From NCBI GenBank assembly GCA_015680685.1, contig MNCI01036264.1:138098-202097 (forward strand): 64,000 bases of DNA, read 5' to 3'. The position numbers were made by a program, and so were the translations under genes. Of the stretch, positions 10,433 to 23,879 are shown piece by piece. The DNA is from Gnetum montanum. Lineage: Eukaryota > Streptophyta > Gnetopsida > Gnetales > Gnetaceae. Under the pieces are notes generated by a model, which had not been told where the DNA came from, did not search any database, and worked only from the letters and a program-made list of their open reading frames with translations. Numbering within the stretch: the first letter of the stretch is position 1; the number at the start of each line of letters is the position of its first letter.

Positions 10433-12418
10433 ATGATTTTTTGGTCTCTTTGATCACTCATATATTTTTATGGTGGTGTGGTTCTTGTTCTCAACGTTTC
10501 ATACTTATGTTTATAAATGCTTCTAGATCTATTCTGTGCTAAAAAATAGAATTTATTTCCCCAATTAGATAATAATATTTCTTGTTTTGATGCACTCTTT
10601 AGGGTTTTTTTGTAGATGTTTGTGCATGTCAATAAAGTATGGCGATGCAAGATAGAGGTCAGGCTATATGTGCTTCCATGGTAATGTAACATTGAAAATG
10701 AGAAATTAATTTTCTGCATTTTTTTTATGTTGGTTTAAGAAAATATGTTTCTTTGCCCTTGGTTGAAGGCTACATTGTGAGTACCTTATCATTGTTATTA
10801 AGAAGACAAATTTCCCTTACAAGAGAGGAGAAAGCCGTTATTCATTACCAATTTCTTGATATGAGTCATGTTACTATTCAGCTATGACAAATTGTGTTGT
10901 GGAAAGCCATTGCACTTCATTGACATAACACCCAGCAATCATTGTTTTCCCCCCAGCGATCAGCCACTTTTCGTTTGTTTAGGAACTCCAAATTCTAATA
11001 AATATTGTAATTTTAGTTGAAATAAGTGTCAATGACAACTCTTAATTGTTTATATTTTCCTTGGTGAAAATTGTTAATAGAAAGATTTGAACTGGTTGAG
11101 CTGTTATTTCTTGTATACCTTTCAAATGCCTTAACCACTATGCCACAACATAATGTTGTACCTAAAATATCATTTTATTACTAAAATTATCTTCTTACCT
11201 ATTCAAAAGAATAGTTGAAAACTACTTTGAAGTATAGTTATTACGTATCATAAATTGTTGAGAATTACATTATTAAATATATAGAGTTCTATCGAAGCAA
11301 ATTCTTGTAATACTAAATATATGTATTATAAGTTCTACTAAGGTTTAGATTTTTATTCTTTACCAGAATCTTATTATTCATTCATTTTCAAGTCATTACA
11401 CTGATCCCATATACATCCAAGAATTTATGTTTTCCTTTATGCACTTCAAAAATCCCCCAAAGTAAAGATCATATGTTGATAATGGCTGTCTATTTGCTTT
11501 CCATAAAATAATCCCACATGAATTATGATTAGAATCTCTTTGAGTTCTAAGTTAAGAAATTTCACCTGACTTAATAATTAGGTAATCTTATGCATTAGTT
11601 TGTTGTGCATTGTTTGAATCATGTAGCATTATTAGGAGCATATTAAATAATTCTTAATAATATATTTATCTCTATACCTTAAATGGATGAGTTGCATTAT
11701 TTAGTTTTCATGCATCTTGCCTTGGACATGGAAATAAGCACCATTGTCCAATCATCCGCTTGATTTGCACAAAACCCAAACATTTTCCATGAAGCAAATA
11801 TAATTTGTAATAGTGTACCCTAGTTTAGGATTTACATCAAAGCACATCCATGGGTATCACTTATTAAACAAACTCAAAACCTAGCAAGTCACATAATCCT
11901 TTTGATCGTTAAAATAGCCATAATGTTTTGCTAAGTATCCTCTAGAATTATGTCACGTAAGTGCTAGCATCAACCTACTGTTATGATCAGTTAAGCACTT
12001 GTTAGTTATTAGTGTAGGTCTCTCCTTAATCCTAAAAGGAAAGCAAAAAATTATAGTGAATTTTTAGAGGTTGATCGTAGTGGATCCTAAAAACATTTCA
12101 ATGCCTTGAACAACCTTTGTTACTAGTTTTATAATGTTTTTGTGCTATGTGGATGTTTTCCATGCCATTTTGCAATCCTAGTGGTGTGTCCATGTTATAC
12201 CTCTTAATGCTCTGTTTATTTGCATGCTCATCTAGAATTGTAAACTTTCGATAAACTATCTTTAAAAAGTAACAAAAACATCCAAGCCATGTTTTGCTTC
12301 ACAAAAATTGGAATGGCAAAAAATAAGGTATAGGAAAAGTACAATTCACATGTAAACATTTATGTCATGCAATGAATAGTAAAAAATACAAAAGTTCTTT
12401 ATTATTCTACAAACATTG
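10433..12418. other. No recognisable gene; downstream flank of the LRR gene
   Basis: On the minus strand this lies 3' of the last LRR exon found. Malectin-like and kinase exons of the receptor gene would be expected here. I searched by eye for a malectin-like block and for kinase signature codons and found none. Confidence 0.4.
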
Positions 12419-12642
12419 GAGCATACTTTGAGCCAACATATGAATTAAATTTCTGATTCTCAAGCATTTTATTCTGCTTACACTTGCAAACCTTCGTTAT
12501 TTAGCCATGTTGGAAGAGACCCTGAAAATTCATTGTATGAGAAATCTCTGGAATGTCAAACAAATTGAAAGAGCATACTTTGAGCCAACATATGAATTAA
12601 ATTTCTAATTCTAAAGCATTTCATCCTGCTTACACTTGCAAA
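12419..12642. repeat. 72-bp direct duplication across an exon-intron border
   Basis: Bases 12419-12490 recur at 12571-12642 with few changes (both contain TTTGAGCCAACATATGAA and end CACTTGCAAA). The unit contains the 3' end of the LRR exon at 12482-12547, its splice donor (minus strand) and the first 60 bases of the following intron. The copies are 152 bp apart. Confidence 0.85.
12482..12547 (-). CDS. LRR exon, 66 nt (DFSYNEFSGSLPTWL...)
   Basis: On the minus strand, TTCCAG precedes the exon and GTAAGC follows. It encodes DFSYNEFSGSLPTWLNNEG and LQV, the last LRR before the malectin-like domain in the family. Start phase accepts the AT carried over from the preceding exon to make Ile. Confidence 0.8.
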
Positions 12643-15600
12643 AGTAAATAAAAATTTCATTGTAGTATTTCTATAATAATTCAAGTTATAATAATATAAT
12701 TCTTTTTTAATCCAAATTATACTTTAAGAGAGTCATAATTACTCCAGATGTTAAAATGTCAACACAATTGGATGATCTAAGAATATTACCAAATTTATAG
12801 AGTTAAACATGCTCTAACAAGTGCAATTTCATATTTTAGATAGCCAAGGTTTAAAGCAAACAAGGAATTAACGAAGCCCATCAATGTTAAAATTTGAAAT
12901 TCAAATGATAAGAATAGCATGTATTGCTGGCATGTATCCCATGCAGATGAAGGTATTGGCAAAACAGGATAGGAAAATGTGTTCATAGTCAACTATCATC
13001 AATTGTGAACACAATAAAATATGACGAGACAGTGACATCTTTAAATATCATAAACAAGTAGACATCAAGATTATAAAATAAAAACAACCCTTTTCCAAGA
13101 GAACCAATCTTAAGCTTTTGAAAATAATAAAGAAAAATATCATTTATATTTTAGCCTAATTTAATGCAAGGTGAAACACTAGATCAGAATTTTGGATGAC
13201 TTTTAACAAGGAACATCATTTATATTTCATATGTAATGAATTTAGTTTGACTACTGAGGATTTTGAGATGGGTAACATTGAAAGTGGTAGGGCTGAGGTA
13301 GTAATGGTTTTGTATCATAAAGTGTTTTTTCTGTTTCGTTCAACATTTTTACCATTATTTCTTTTATAAATTAGCTGCACATGTAATAAATCCTTAATCA
13401 TGTTCTTAGTTGATGTCTAAGAGTCTGAGAATTCCTATTGACATTCCAAATATAAATTTTCTTAATAATAAAATATTTTTTTACCTATTCAAGAAATACA
13501 AAAATATTTTTATTCCTCGATTTTTACAGAACAAATTAAGTGTGCTCTTTTCACTTTTATCCATCTGTTACGAATACTCACTATCAAAGAATCTTGTTTT
13601 AACACATTATTCGACTAAAAACTGAAGATGCACATTTATTTTTGGTCATAGACTATTTATTTAGTTTCAAAATAGCCTCACTTTCATAACGTTCTAGAAA
13701 ACTTTCTCATTCAGGAATTTAGTTGTAAAAATTTATAAAATATTCAAAAATTGAAAGCTGGATTTTATCTAATGTTGTGTGTCATGGTGTATCCACTAAT
13801 AGCATCAACAATAACATTGATATGTTAAAATGGTTGTTTAATCTACTGGAAATTTTAAAATTTAAATTATTTTTATATTAAACAGGTGTAGCTTATAGGA
13901 TGTCACAAACCTTAACCAATGACATTCACCGCACTACTTGAATGAAGAAATTTAAGCACCTAATAGATCGAATAAGTGAGAAACTCTGTAACTTAAGTGA
14001 TCAATACTTGCCATTCTATTTTTGATTCTAAGAACTATAAGACTATTTTCCTTATTTGCAAATGCTCCAAATCTTACCTAGCAATGGTGATTGTGATTTA
14101 GAGCGCAAAGCCTTTCGATATCGTGTTAATTTCATGGATCTAACATGTAAATTGTAATGCAACAGAAAATATTCACTTTGTAACCTTAATAGAAAGTGTG
14201 ACACAATAAATTTAACAGAGTGCAGCCAACAAATTCCAAGAAAGAAAAATCTCCAAGGTTACCTTCTTGCTCCATTTTGATTCTACTCTATAGTTTTTAG
14301 TAATGATTGATAGTGCCTGAATATTAAATTGCGATACAATTAAGAATTTTGTTTGTCATTTTCTTCTTTGGTATGAACTACGAACAATATACAGTATCTT
14401 GTTCTTGCAGAAATGTTCTTGTGATTTCTACAAGGACACCTCCACAAACTCAATATCAAGATACTTAGCACATGGTCATAAATGGTCTTCGGATTGATGT
14501 AACCCTCAGTAAATCAATGATTATGAAACGAAGGGGCATGACCCCTCCAATCAAATACAAACTTAGGCTATTGTTCACAAATCAAGAAAGGTGGGGAACA
14601 ATGAAGAAGTAAAGTTTTTAATGCTAAAAATGACTAAGTGTAAATTCACTGGAAAATGACTAAACATGGATTATTAGAAAATAAACCGTGTAGAATAAGC
14701 TATGAACGTAAATAAAAATGAAGTGTAAAGTACAAGTAAAGAACATAAAATATTAAAAACATTGTAGTTTTGATGTAAGAGAAAAGGTTTCTGTTTCTTC
14801 TCCAAACAATGAATTTTTTTATGTTGAAAAATGGCTAAATGTAAAATGCAAAAAATTTGACTAAGTATAAAATGTGATATAAGAGATAGAAAAAAAATCT
14901 AAGTATAGAATACAAGAAAAAGAACATAAAATAATAAAAGTTAAATGCATCAATATAGGGAAAAAATCACAAATCCTTTCCCAAAAATAAAATGTTGTAT
15001 TGATGAGTTGAAGTGTTTGCCTCCTATGGAGGGCCAAACTATATATGATGGGAGAGAAAAAAAACATAAATGTGATAGAACTAATAAAAGAAGCTCAGAT
15101 ATTGAGCAAAATATAGATTCAAAAGGTGGAATTGCATCTCTAGATGGTGAGGTGATGGATGGAGAAACTACAGGCATAATTTGAAATCAATTCCAAGCCA
15201 AAACAAGGTTGTTTTGATCAAGGTTCCCATTACTAATGTAGGAGCTAAAAAAATTCAAACTTTAGAAAGTGACATGGAAGCTTGAAAACTCTATTTGTGG
15301 AAATGACATTGTAGGCACAAAACATGTTGAAGGCCGCTAAGGAGTACATGGGTGTTGCAATGGTAGCAAGCGCTCATGCTTGTGCTCTTGATCTCTTGAA
15401 ATCTAGCAAGTGCTCTCAAATTTCAAAAGATCCCCAAAAATCTCCAAAGATCCAACATTAAACTTTATAGACCTAGAGTTTCCAAATTCAACTTAGGGTT
15501 GTTAAAACTGAATTTAGAGTCAAGTGTAACTTGTCGCCGAGTTCAAAAATAGCAAGTCTAGTCTTTCAGTGTTAACATTTAGCATCAATCTTGCTTTTGA

Positions 15601-16403
15601 CATTGATTCTAACTTTTGACATTCAACAATAGTGGTTCTTTAACATCTAGCATTAATCACACAAAAAACTTTTGAGTTGCAATAGGTCTAACACTTAAAA
15701 AGTTTTGAGTCGCATCAACCCCAACACTTTAGAAAAATTTTGAAGTGCATCAACCCCAACCTTAAAAAAAATTTTACATCAAAGCTACAATTCCAACACC
15801 AAAAATTTTGACACCAAAGCTCTAGTTCCAACACTTCAAAAAACTTTTGGTTGTAGATTATTTCAAGGATCATAGAAAATTGAGTCCATAAGTTGGATTA
15901 TGAACCCCGATGATCCTTGATGGCCCACAAGAGCTAGGAACATACATTGTGATGATGTATTTGGGGGATTTGGTGCTCCAATCCTCATAGAACAATGTTG
16001 AAATCACACTTACTTTCAATTGAAAATGAACCAAAAAATTGGGTACAACATATCTCTATTTCTTTTGTGTTTTCTTTCTGACCCAAACATTTAGATATTG
16101 CTAAAGAGGAAGGGCAGAGTATTTATTTAGAAAAATTGCATAAATAAATCCATAAGCCCTGGCAATGGATGTGGTGTAAACTGTACAAATAATAATGTGA
16201 CTAGAAAACATAAATTTTATTAATTTTCAATGATCTAATGAGTTGAGCTCAATCTTAAAGATGAGTAAAATATCACACTAATTATAAAGGGTAGTAAAAA
16301 CTTGTTCTCCTTTTCATTATAAACCAAAATAGAAGAAAGTTGAGCACATGAGATGATAAAATTGAACGTTACAATACAATCAAGAAAAAAAAAGTTCCCT
16401 TAC
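12643..16403 (-). other. LRR gene intron of about 3.9 kb
   Basis: No exon or transposon with clear ends is visible. A degenerate tandem repeat lies at about 15540-15860, where phrases like CAACACTT...AAAATTTTG and CATCAACCCCAACA recur several times. A short open frame at 14945-15181 has no recognised motif. Confidence 0.5.
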
Positions 16404-16469
16404 ATTACATAAAGAGATGAAGAGATATTTGAAGGAAGATGCCCTAACAAGTTATTATTTCCAAGGAAC
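16404..16469 (-). CDS. LRR exon, 66 nt, with damaged splice acceptor
   Basis: It encodes FLGNNNLLGHLPSN followed by ISSSLYV and ends before a good donor (GTAAGG). To keep the phase of its neighbours the exon must begin with the G at 16469, but the two intron bases before it read AA, not AG. Using the AG one base later gives 65 nt and a frameshift. Family members read FLGNNSLSGTLP here. Confidence 0.7.
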
Positions 16470-16614
16470 TTGCAAATATAAGACCATTATTAAATATTGT
16501 TCCCAATGAAGCTTTAGCTCTGCTTAAATTCTAAATAACTGGTGCACAATTTAATTTAATAGGCAACACAATTTCTTAATAGGAATTCATAAAGATTTTG
16601 CATGATTAACGTAC

Positions 16615-16686
16615 AAAAATTGTAACTTGCTTAAGTTCTGGAATGAATTTGGGATGCCACCTGTCAAGTTATTAAAGCTCAAGTCC
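16615..16686 (-). CDS. LRR exon, exactly 72 nt (DLSFNNLTGGIPNSF...)
   Basis: Acceptor TGTGTCAG and donor GTACGT flank 72 nt encoding DLSFNNLTGGIPNSFQNLSK and LQFL. It joins in phase to the exon at 32964-33035, so the intron between them is 16,277 bp and contains elements A and B. Confidence 0.88.
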
Positions 16687-17326
16687 CTGACACAAGAAGA
16701 ATGGAATGGATCAAAATAGTTAAGCTTTAACCATGCATGATAAAATTTTATGTAATCCTTTGAATTGTTTCTTTTTGTTAGTAATTGAAAGCCATGTACA
16801 TGAAGATAAAAGTAAAACTAATTAATATATGATGTTGCTTAATGAGGTGCAATTTCACACATGTAAATAGCAATACAAGAAATTAGCCACAAAGCATAAG
16901 TGATTACTCAAATCAGTGACACTTATATTAGCAAGCATAGAAGTAATAGCCTTATAGCACTTTCCACTATTAATCTGTGCTCATCCAACTTATCAGTTAA
17001 CCCACATCTCTGGAAATGTTAGTTTTAAAACTAGTAAGGTAAAGTTTTGCACTAATTCTTGGAAATAAAAAAAACTAAAATTGTGAAATTCATTCCCCCC
17101 AAACTGTTTTGTTCTTATCTATTTAAGAAAGGCTTATAGAAATTCAATCTATTGAATCAAGAATAACTAGGATGTGCCCTTGATAATTGGAGGCACCATA
17201 GAACAAAATTCTATAATTCACCATCTATGCTTGCATGTGTGCATATAGAAGAGATGCAATAAATTTTAGAGGAACAAACCCAGGGAATGAAGATTTTTCA
17301 TGCATAGTAATACGTAATACTGTTGT

Positions 17327-18106
17327 TGATGAGCGGTGACATATCCCTACGCTCAACCATACGAATACGAGCATCCACACACGATCTAGTCAAATTCTAA
17401 GGACTAAGTGCTTATGCATCTTTGTGGAACAAGAATGGGTTGATCAATCGTTGTCTTCCCAAGCTTACTTGTATGTGATGATTTTATGGTTAAGTAAACT
17501 TGAGGCATATGATTTTTATACTTTTTATGTGTTTTTATGCCCTGCTGCTAATAAGGGAGGAGAGAGAGATAACTAAGTAACTAATTTAATTTGACTACTC
17601 ATTAACAAGGCTCTAATTAATCCTAACACCGATATCCATTCTCATTTTCCATACACATCCTAAACCAATGCAACACTACTGGGATTACCAGACGCTAAAT
17701 GTTACTGGGTTACCAAGTGTTACACGCATGCTAGAAGTGATCGTACTGTGTGTGCTTACTTAGGAGAGTTGTAGGGTGAGAGAGAATCATTAATTAACTA
17801 AAGAAAGCATTAATTAATCTATTCTGAATCCTGCAAGGTTTATCACAAAATTCATCTTTAGTACTGTATACAAGGTGTGCTCAGGTACACAATGCTCGAA
17901 TAAAGATCCATTCACTTTATGACTCTTACTGTGGGCATGCAAAAATAATTCTAACTTTGAGAGAGAGAAAAGGCAAGAGTTTGGTTAAGGGAGTAAGACT
18001 AACTATGCAAACCAAGTGTGCTCACCTCTTATTTATAAGCAATGAGGCAGGATGCAATATCATGTGGGAGGCCATGATATTACGTACATGATATCACGGC
18101 TCATCA
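17327..18106 (-). repeat. Element A 3' LTR (780 bp)
   Basis: It runs from TGATGAG (17327) to CTCATCA (18100-18106) and is repeated at 26362-27158 with roughly ten per cent differences by eye. A minus-strand TATAAATAAG box lies near 18030. ATGATATC-type palindromes lie near its 5' (right) end. Confidence 0.92.
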
Positions 18107-18119
18107 TACCGCCATGACT
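18107..18119 (-). other. Element A polypurine tract
   Basis: On the minus strand this reads AGTCATGGCGGTA directly before the 3' LTR. It corresponds to AGTCATGGGGGTA in element E, with one interruption in the G run. It would prime plus-strand DNA synthesis. Confidence 0.7.
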
Positions 18120-20219
18120 AAATAAAAACTCATCCTCGAGTTCCTTAGAAAATATTGGGAACATATGGGATTATTGACTAAATGAAAACTAATAGTTACA
18201 GGGAATAACAGACTCAAAGTGCTCAGTGAAGGGATCAATAAACATATTACAACATTGATGTTCAGGCCCTTTGTGGTAAACACTGTACATGGATGACATC
18301 TAGACCTTCACTTGATAGCTTGAAGAGAAAGAGGGAGAAAAGAAAATGAGGTGTGTTGCTGCCAATGCCGAGATTGTGCCCTCCATTGTTTATCCATAAC
18401 CATGTGACCAGACTTGTTCCCAGCATAAACATTCCAGCTCTAGTCCATCCTAAGTGCTTCTTCCTATTCTAGTCCATAGTTCATATAATCGCCATTTGCA
18501 CACACAACACATTCATGAATGAGCAAGGATAAGTAAGCCACACTGCAATTGATACCTTACCTCAATATAAAGTGCATTGGCTGGGTTGTGGTTATGGAAG
18601 AAACTAGGTTAGAGGCTTATTATTGATAACTACCCAAGGTGTAGGGTTAGGAAAGTAGTAGAATGGAGAAATTAAAAAATTTGTGTCAGGGCCCCCCACA
18701 ACTAAGAGCGAACCTCTAGTAGCAATAAGATGGAAAAATATAATGAACAAGAAAGATGGGAAAAATAATGGCAATGCCAATAAAATGGATGTCAAAGATG
18801 GGGATGAAACAAGAAATGGTTGATTGCATAGCGTGTTTAAGGAAAGAACTTAACAATTGCATCAAAAAGGAATGTCAATGGGTCCTCCTCAAAGTAGGCT
18901 CATGCCTTTTATGCCCTAACAAACCCACAAACCAAAGAGTCCATAGGCTCTAGGAATGTCATTTGGAAGCAAGAGTTAAAAAATTACCCACAAGAATTTA
19001 CCAAGGAAAAATAATGCATCAACCAAGATATGGACTAATCATAAAACTGGCAATGAGGTGGAAAATGGGAAGAAAGATGAAGAGTAGAAAATGGAATGGA
19101 ATCCCAAGAGCAAGGTTTTGTAAAGTCCCTTGTGTATGTCATGGTTAATGTGACTAAGTAGAACTCATTCCAAATTCAGACTCAAACCAATCACATTCAG
19201 TGACCTCTCATCAATACACTTGGCCAATCCATTCCCTTGAAGGAACAAGAATGCTTCCCCAAAGAGTCACCACCATTCCAAGGAGAGAAAGATGGAGAAG
19301 TAGAAAGCAAGAAAGGGCCTTAGTTAGAGGGAACCTTCAGGTATGGGTACCATGTTGTTCCAGTGCCATAACCAATGCTTGTAGCCCATATTACTTTATT
19401 ATGTCTAAGGGGTATGCTTTGAATCCCACTTTTTTTTCTTTGCATGAGAACCACACCATGCAAAGACTTATTTTTATTCACTCAACTTCCTAATATTTGA
19501 TCGATGGAAGAATGGTGGAAAATCCAAGAAAAAGCATCCAAGAACCCAAAAGAATAGCCAACACACATGCATCGAATTCCCTTAAAGTCGCACCCTTTGT
19601 ATCCATTGAGTCCTTCCTCAGTTTGAAGAATACCAAGCCACCAATTCATTAATAAGTTTAATTAGAAAAAGGGACAATACAATTCCAAAACCAAGGGAGA
19701 CCATAGAGTGGAACGGGTGAATGGATGATGTGGACTCATTGCCTATTTTATCAAAAGCATCATATCTTAATATCAACATTGAGAATCAAAGGTAAAAACC
19801 AAACATGAGTAATCAACACTATTATAATACAATCCAACATCATGAGCACTTATTGTAAGATGAATAAAAGTAAATCAACTAAACAAAGATATAGTAAAAA
19901 TGGTAATGATGGTGTAAGATAAAAATAAGTGAATTTGAAAAAAAATGTATAAAACAAAAAATATAAAGAGCTGAGGGCTTAGAATGATTAGCATTGGCGG
20001 CCATCTCCCCCATGACTGAGTTGGAAGAGGGAGATCTGAAATAGCGAGCAAGGTTGTCCACCAATAGAGGTAATATGAGTACTGGCTAACCTAAGCTCAT
20101 GAAAAGGTTCAGTTTGTTGGATGTTAACCAATAGTTTCTTATCCGGGCTCTCAGGTTTGTATATCATCATGGCCCTTGAAGAAAAATTTGCATGAATGAC
20201 ATAAGGTCCTTTCCACAGC
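18120..20219 (-). mobile_element. Element A 3' non-pol region shared with E and H
   Basis: This is a long segment between pol and the 3' LTR without intact genes. It matches 43860-45735 (element E, opposite strand) and 62533-64000 (element H). Shared landmarks include a second PPT-like G run (near 18692), the block with CAAAGAGTCCATAGGCTC (near 18934) and a decayed reading MD*NRKKHLGW near 18460 that is better preserved in E and H. Confidence 0.8.
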
Positions 20220-21350
20220 GTTTAAAATTTGGTACGTTGTGGCACATGTGTGGGATTCCAATAGAGAACCTTATCTCCCAGTTGATATTTAACTTTCCTA
20301 ATCCTTAGGTCATGACATTGTTTATTGAAGGCCTTATGCAATTCGTTAGATGACAAGGTGGCCAATTGGTTCTCATCTAGCAGGTTAAGGATCATCAACC
20401 ATTGTTTTTGTGCTAGATCGAGGTCAAGGTTGAGGTCACATGCCATGGATAGTGTATGGAGCTTAATTTGAATGAGAAGCATTGGTAATTTACCGTATAC
20501 TAACTCATAGAGAGAGTAGCCTATAGGGAGTTTTCATGTGGAGTGGTATGCCCAAAGAGCATCATTCAGTTTAGTGCTCCAGTCTCACCTAAACTTGCTA
20601 ATGGTTCTTGTCAATATCTTCATAATCTCCCAATTGGTAACTACAGCTTGATCATTCACTTAGGGGTGATATGGTGTAGCTAGTTTGTGCTCAACCCTTA
20701 AGTGTTGTATTAATTTTTAAAAAGTCACACCTGTGAAGTGTGTACCATTGTCTGAAATAAGTGCACAAGGCATACCAAACCTATTTACAATTTGTTGTTG
20801 AAAAAATCGTGTAGCTATGGATGATGTAAAATCCTTAACAGCAGCTGATTCTGCCCATTTTGTAAGGTAATCAATGACAATAATAATATAAGCTTTTCCA
20901 TTGGACATTGGTGTAATTGGCCCCATAAAATCAATTCCCTAAATGTCGAAGGGTTCTAAAGGTTGAATCCATTGTTGCGGACCCTCCATTCTAGTAGTCA
21001 TCCCCCCATCACATTGACAACACTCACAAGATTGGACAAAACAATGGACATCCCAAAACAATGTAGGCTAATAATATCCTGCAAGCAAGATCTTAATGGA
21101 CGTTCGTCTCCTGGAAAAATGACCCCCACAAGGACCCTCATGAGCATCTTAGAGAACTCATAGTTGATCTACATCAGGAGCACACCATCAAACCAAGCCA
21201 TCAAGACATACTTTGTAAAGTTGTCCATTGATTTCCATAAAATACTTGGCTCGGTGAAGAAACTATTGTTTCTTTTTGGCGTCAATCCCTTGTGGTGTTT
21301 GTTGTGTAAGGAGATAGGTGAGAATGCTACTATACCAGTTTGTCTCTATG
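20220..21350 (-). pseudogene. Element A integrase
   Basis: Read on the minus strand, this has a zinc-binding region (GHFSRR... SCECCQCDGG), the core GIDFMGPITP (first D) and LISDNGTHFTG (second D at 20750-20752), then a C-terminal part with KVLYWNP and LWKGPYVIHANF. At the position exactly 108 bases after the second Asp, where the catalytic Glu should be, the codon at 20642-20644 is GTA (Val) in DQAVVTNWEI. Several stops also interrupt it. The enzyme is inactive. Confidence 0.88.
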
Positions 21351-22703
21351 GTTAATTGATTATTCACTACACCTACAAAGAGGAGCTCATTCGGGAAATA
21401 ATTAGAATTTGGATACTCATCCTCTTTGTTGTCCCATCACAATTGAGATAAATGATTAGCAACTACGTTCTTGGTGCCTTTACGAACAATCATCATAAGA
21501 TTGAACTCTTGTAAGATTCTAAGCCATCGTATGATGTGAGGGCTTACCATTGGCTTATTCATTAGGAACCTTATTACACTATGATATGTGTGTATGAATA
21601 CCTTATAGCCTAAGACATAGTGCCTGAATTATTCTAGTGCAAACACTACAACCACTAATTCTTTCTCCGTTGTAGTCTAGTTAAGTTATGTACCAATGAT
21701 ACTTCAACTTGCACAATGGATGTAATAAGGATGTTTTTGATCATCTAACTGTGTAATTATGGCTCCTAAAGTATAGTTGGATGCATCAGTCATTATGTGG
21801 AATGGCCTGGACCAGTCAGGAGCCTATAGAATGGGTGTTTTTAGGAGCTTCTATTTTAAAGCTTGGAAAGCTAGTTTGCATTCCCTGGTCCATTCAAAAG
21901 GTACGTCCTTTTTTCGTTAATTCAACCAATGGTTTTGCAACCTTTGAAAAGTTCTTAATAAACCTTCTGTAGTAGCCAATGTGTCCAAGGAATGACTAGA
22001 TATCTTTTACAGTTTCTGGTTGACAGGTAATTCCTTGGATAACTTTGATCTTTTTGAGGTCTACCTCTATCCATGTTTGTAAAATGTTATGCCCTACTAT
22101 GATGCCTTCTTGGACCATCAAATGGCTTTTCTACTAGTTGAGCCTTAAATTGGCTTCTACACATCATTTTAATACTTGCTCCAACCGATCCAAGGCTTGA
22201 TCAAAGTTTTCTCCATAGGTGGAGAAGTCATCCATGAAGACTTCCACACCATTTCCTATCTACTACTAGAATATGCTTAGAACTAATCGTTGAATCATTG
22301 CAGGGGAATTACACAAGCCAAACGACATCTGTTTGAATGAAAATGTTCCCCAAGGACTAGTAAACATAGTCTTGGCTTGGTCTTCTAGGACTATTTGTAT
22401 TTGGTTGTACCCACTGTACCCATTGAGAAAACTATAGTAGCGATGCCTTGTGATGGTATCTAAGACTTTGTAAACGAATGGCAATGGAAAGTGGTCCTTG
22501 AATGTTGCCATGTTTAGTAACCTAAAATCTATGCACACCCTCCATTTGCCTCCCTTTTTGGGGACTATAACTAAGGGGCTAACCCATTCACTATCAACAA
22601 TGGGGTAGATGAACCCAACTTTTACAAGTTGTTCAATTTCTTCCTTAACTACTTGCTTCAGCTTTGGGTTCAATCGTCTCTGCGGTTGTCTTCGAGGCTT
22701 CAT
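21351..22703 (-). pseudogene. Element A reverse transcriptase and RNase H
   Basis: The RT starts near MKPRRQPQRRLNPKLKQ. It keeps PLVIVPKKGGKWRVCIDFRL, HFPLPF, YSGYNQIQI, TSPWGTFSFKQMSFGLCNSP and the catalytic FMDD at 22227-22238. A frame break occurs at 22266. The RNase H follows with MTDASNYTLGAIITQLDD and TTTEKELVVVVFALE, then a hinge (WLRILQEFNL). FMDD and the linker wording resemble plant Athila-group elements. It is broken by several nonsense codons. Confidence 0.9.
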
Positions 22704-23059
22704 GGAGAGGTTAGTATAAATTCTATGTTGGCATATCCTAGGATCTATTTCATTTAATTCAGGATATGACCAAGCAAAGGCTTTTAACCATTTGTTTATT
22801 ACCTTTAGCAGTCTCTATTTTTGTTGCAGAGCCAGCTTAGTGTTAATAATTATCAATTTTCCATTTTTAAGAAACGTGTATTCCATACTGGTGGGCAATG
22901 ATTTTAACTCAAGAGGCTCTTGCTTAAAGTTATCAAGGATTTCCAACCTTTCCCAGTTTATATTTTCAAGGTCAAGACTTGGAAGTTGATGATGAACTTG
23001 CTCTAATATGTCTATGCTATCGATGTAAGTGCAAGTCAAACCCTCAGTTGGTTCCATGC

Positions 23060-23720
23060 ATATCATTGAACTACTCTCTTGATTAACTGTCAGCCACTAC
23101 ATGCCTTCCTGTCTTGTGTCTACTCCATACAAACATCTTTGTATATCAATGACTTCTGCACACTGATTGCATGCACACAATGTTAAACGTTGCACAAACC
23201 ATGACTTCTGCATGCAATTACACCCTGAGTCACTGTATGCAATGCATGGAACTTTCTTCTTCTTGATCTTTCCAAATTTATTTTCCTTTGATATTTCTAG
23301 GGAAAGATTGCAGATTCCTAGGGATGTGTCAACTGTGCTTAGCCATGCTCTTTCCATTATGATTGGGAAATCCCCCTTACCGTTGTTTACTTGAATCACT
23401 AGGAAGTCAGCTCGATACAACCACCCACAAACAGTGGTGACAATGTCCTCCACTAGTCCCAATGGGACAGTGATGGACTAGTTGGCCATCTCTAAATAAA
23501 TGTTACTCTTTTTTCATGAAGGTAGGTTCCAAGCTTTGTACATTTCTTGAGAAATCAGGTTAACACCAAAACTTGAATCCAAAAGAGCTTTGCACGACTC
23601 ATTTCTAGCAATTTTTAGATATATCATAGGACTCCCAGTATCAGAGAATTTCCTAGGATATGACAAGCTTTTATCCAATCGGTGATAGCATGAATTAACA
23701 TGACCATATGCGTTCAGTGT
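23060..23720 (-). pseudogene. Element A retropepsin-like protease
   Basis: The catalytic region reads LLDSSFGVNLIS (Asp at 23577-23579), with S-F where family members usually have G-A. Further on, WLYRADFLVIQV and FPIIMERAWLSTVD match the second half of plant Gypsy proteases (ADFVIL, PIILGRPWLAT). Element G has the same segment at 60330-60760. The active site is damaged. Confidence 0.82.
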
Positions 23721-23879
23721 GGTTTTTGGGTTGAAGGGAGCTTCGAAACCTCAAGTGATAGTGAGGCGGTTGAAGAATCAACCGCTTGTGGTTGTAAGGG
23801 CTTAGTTGGACTATTGGTTCTAAAGAAAGGTCTTTTCTTCATGTGATTGTTAGAATCAATAGTAGGTTGAGGGTTAACA

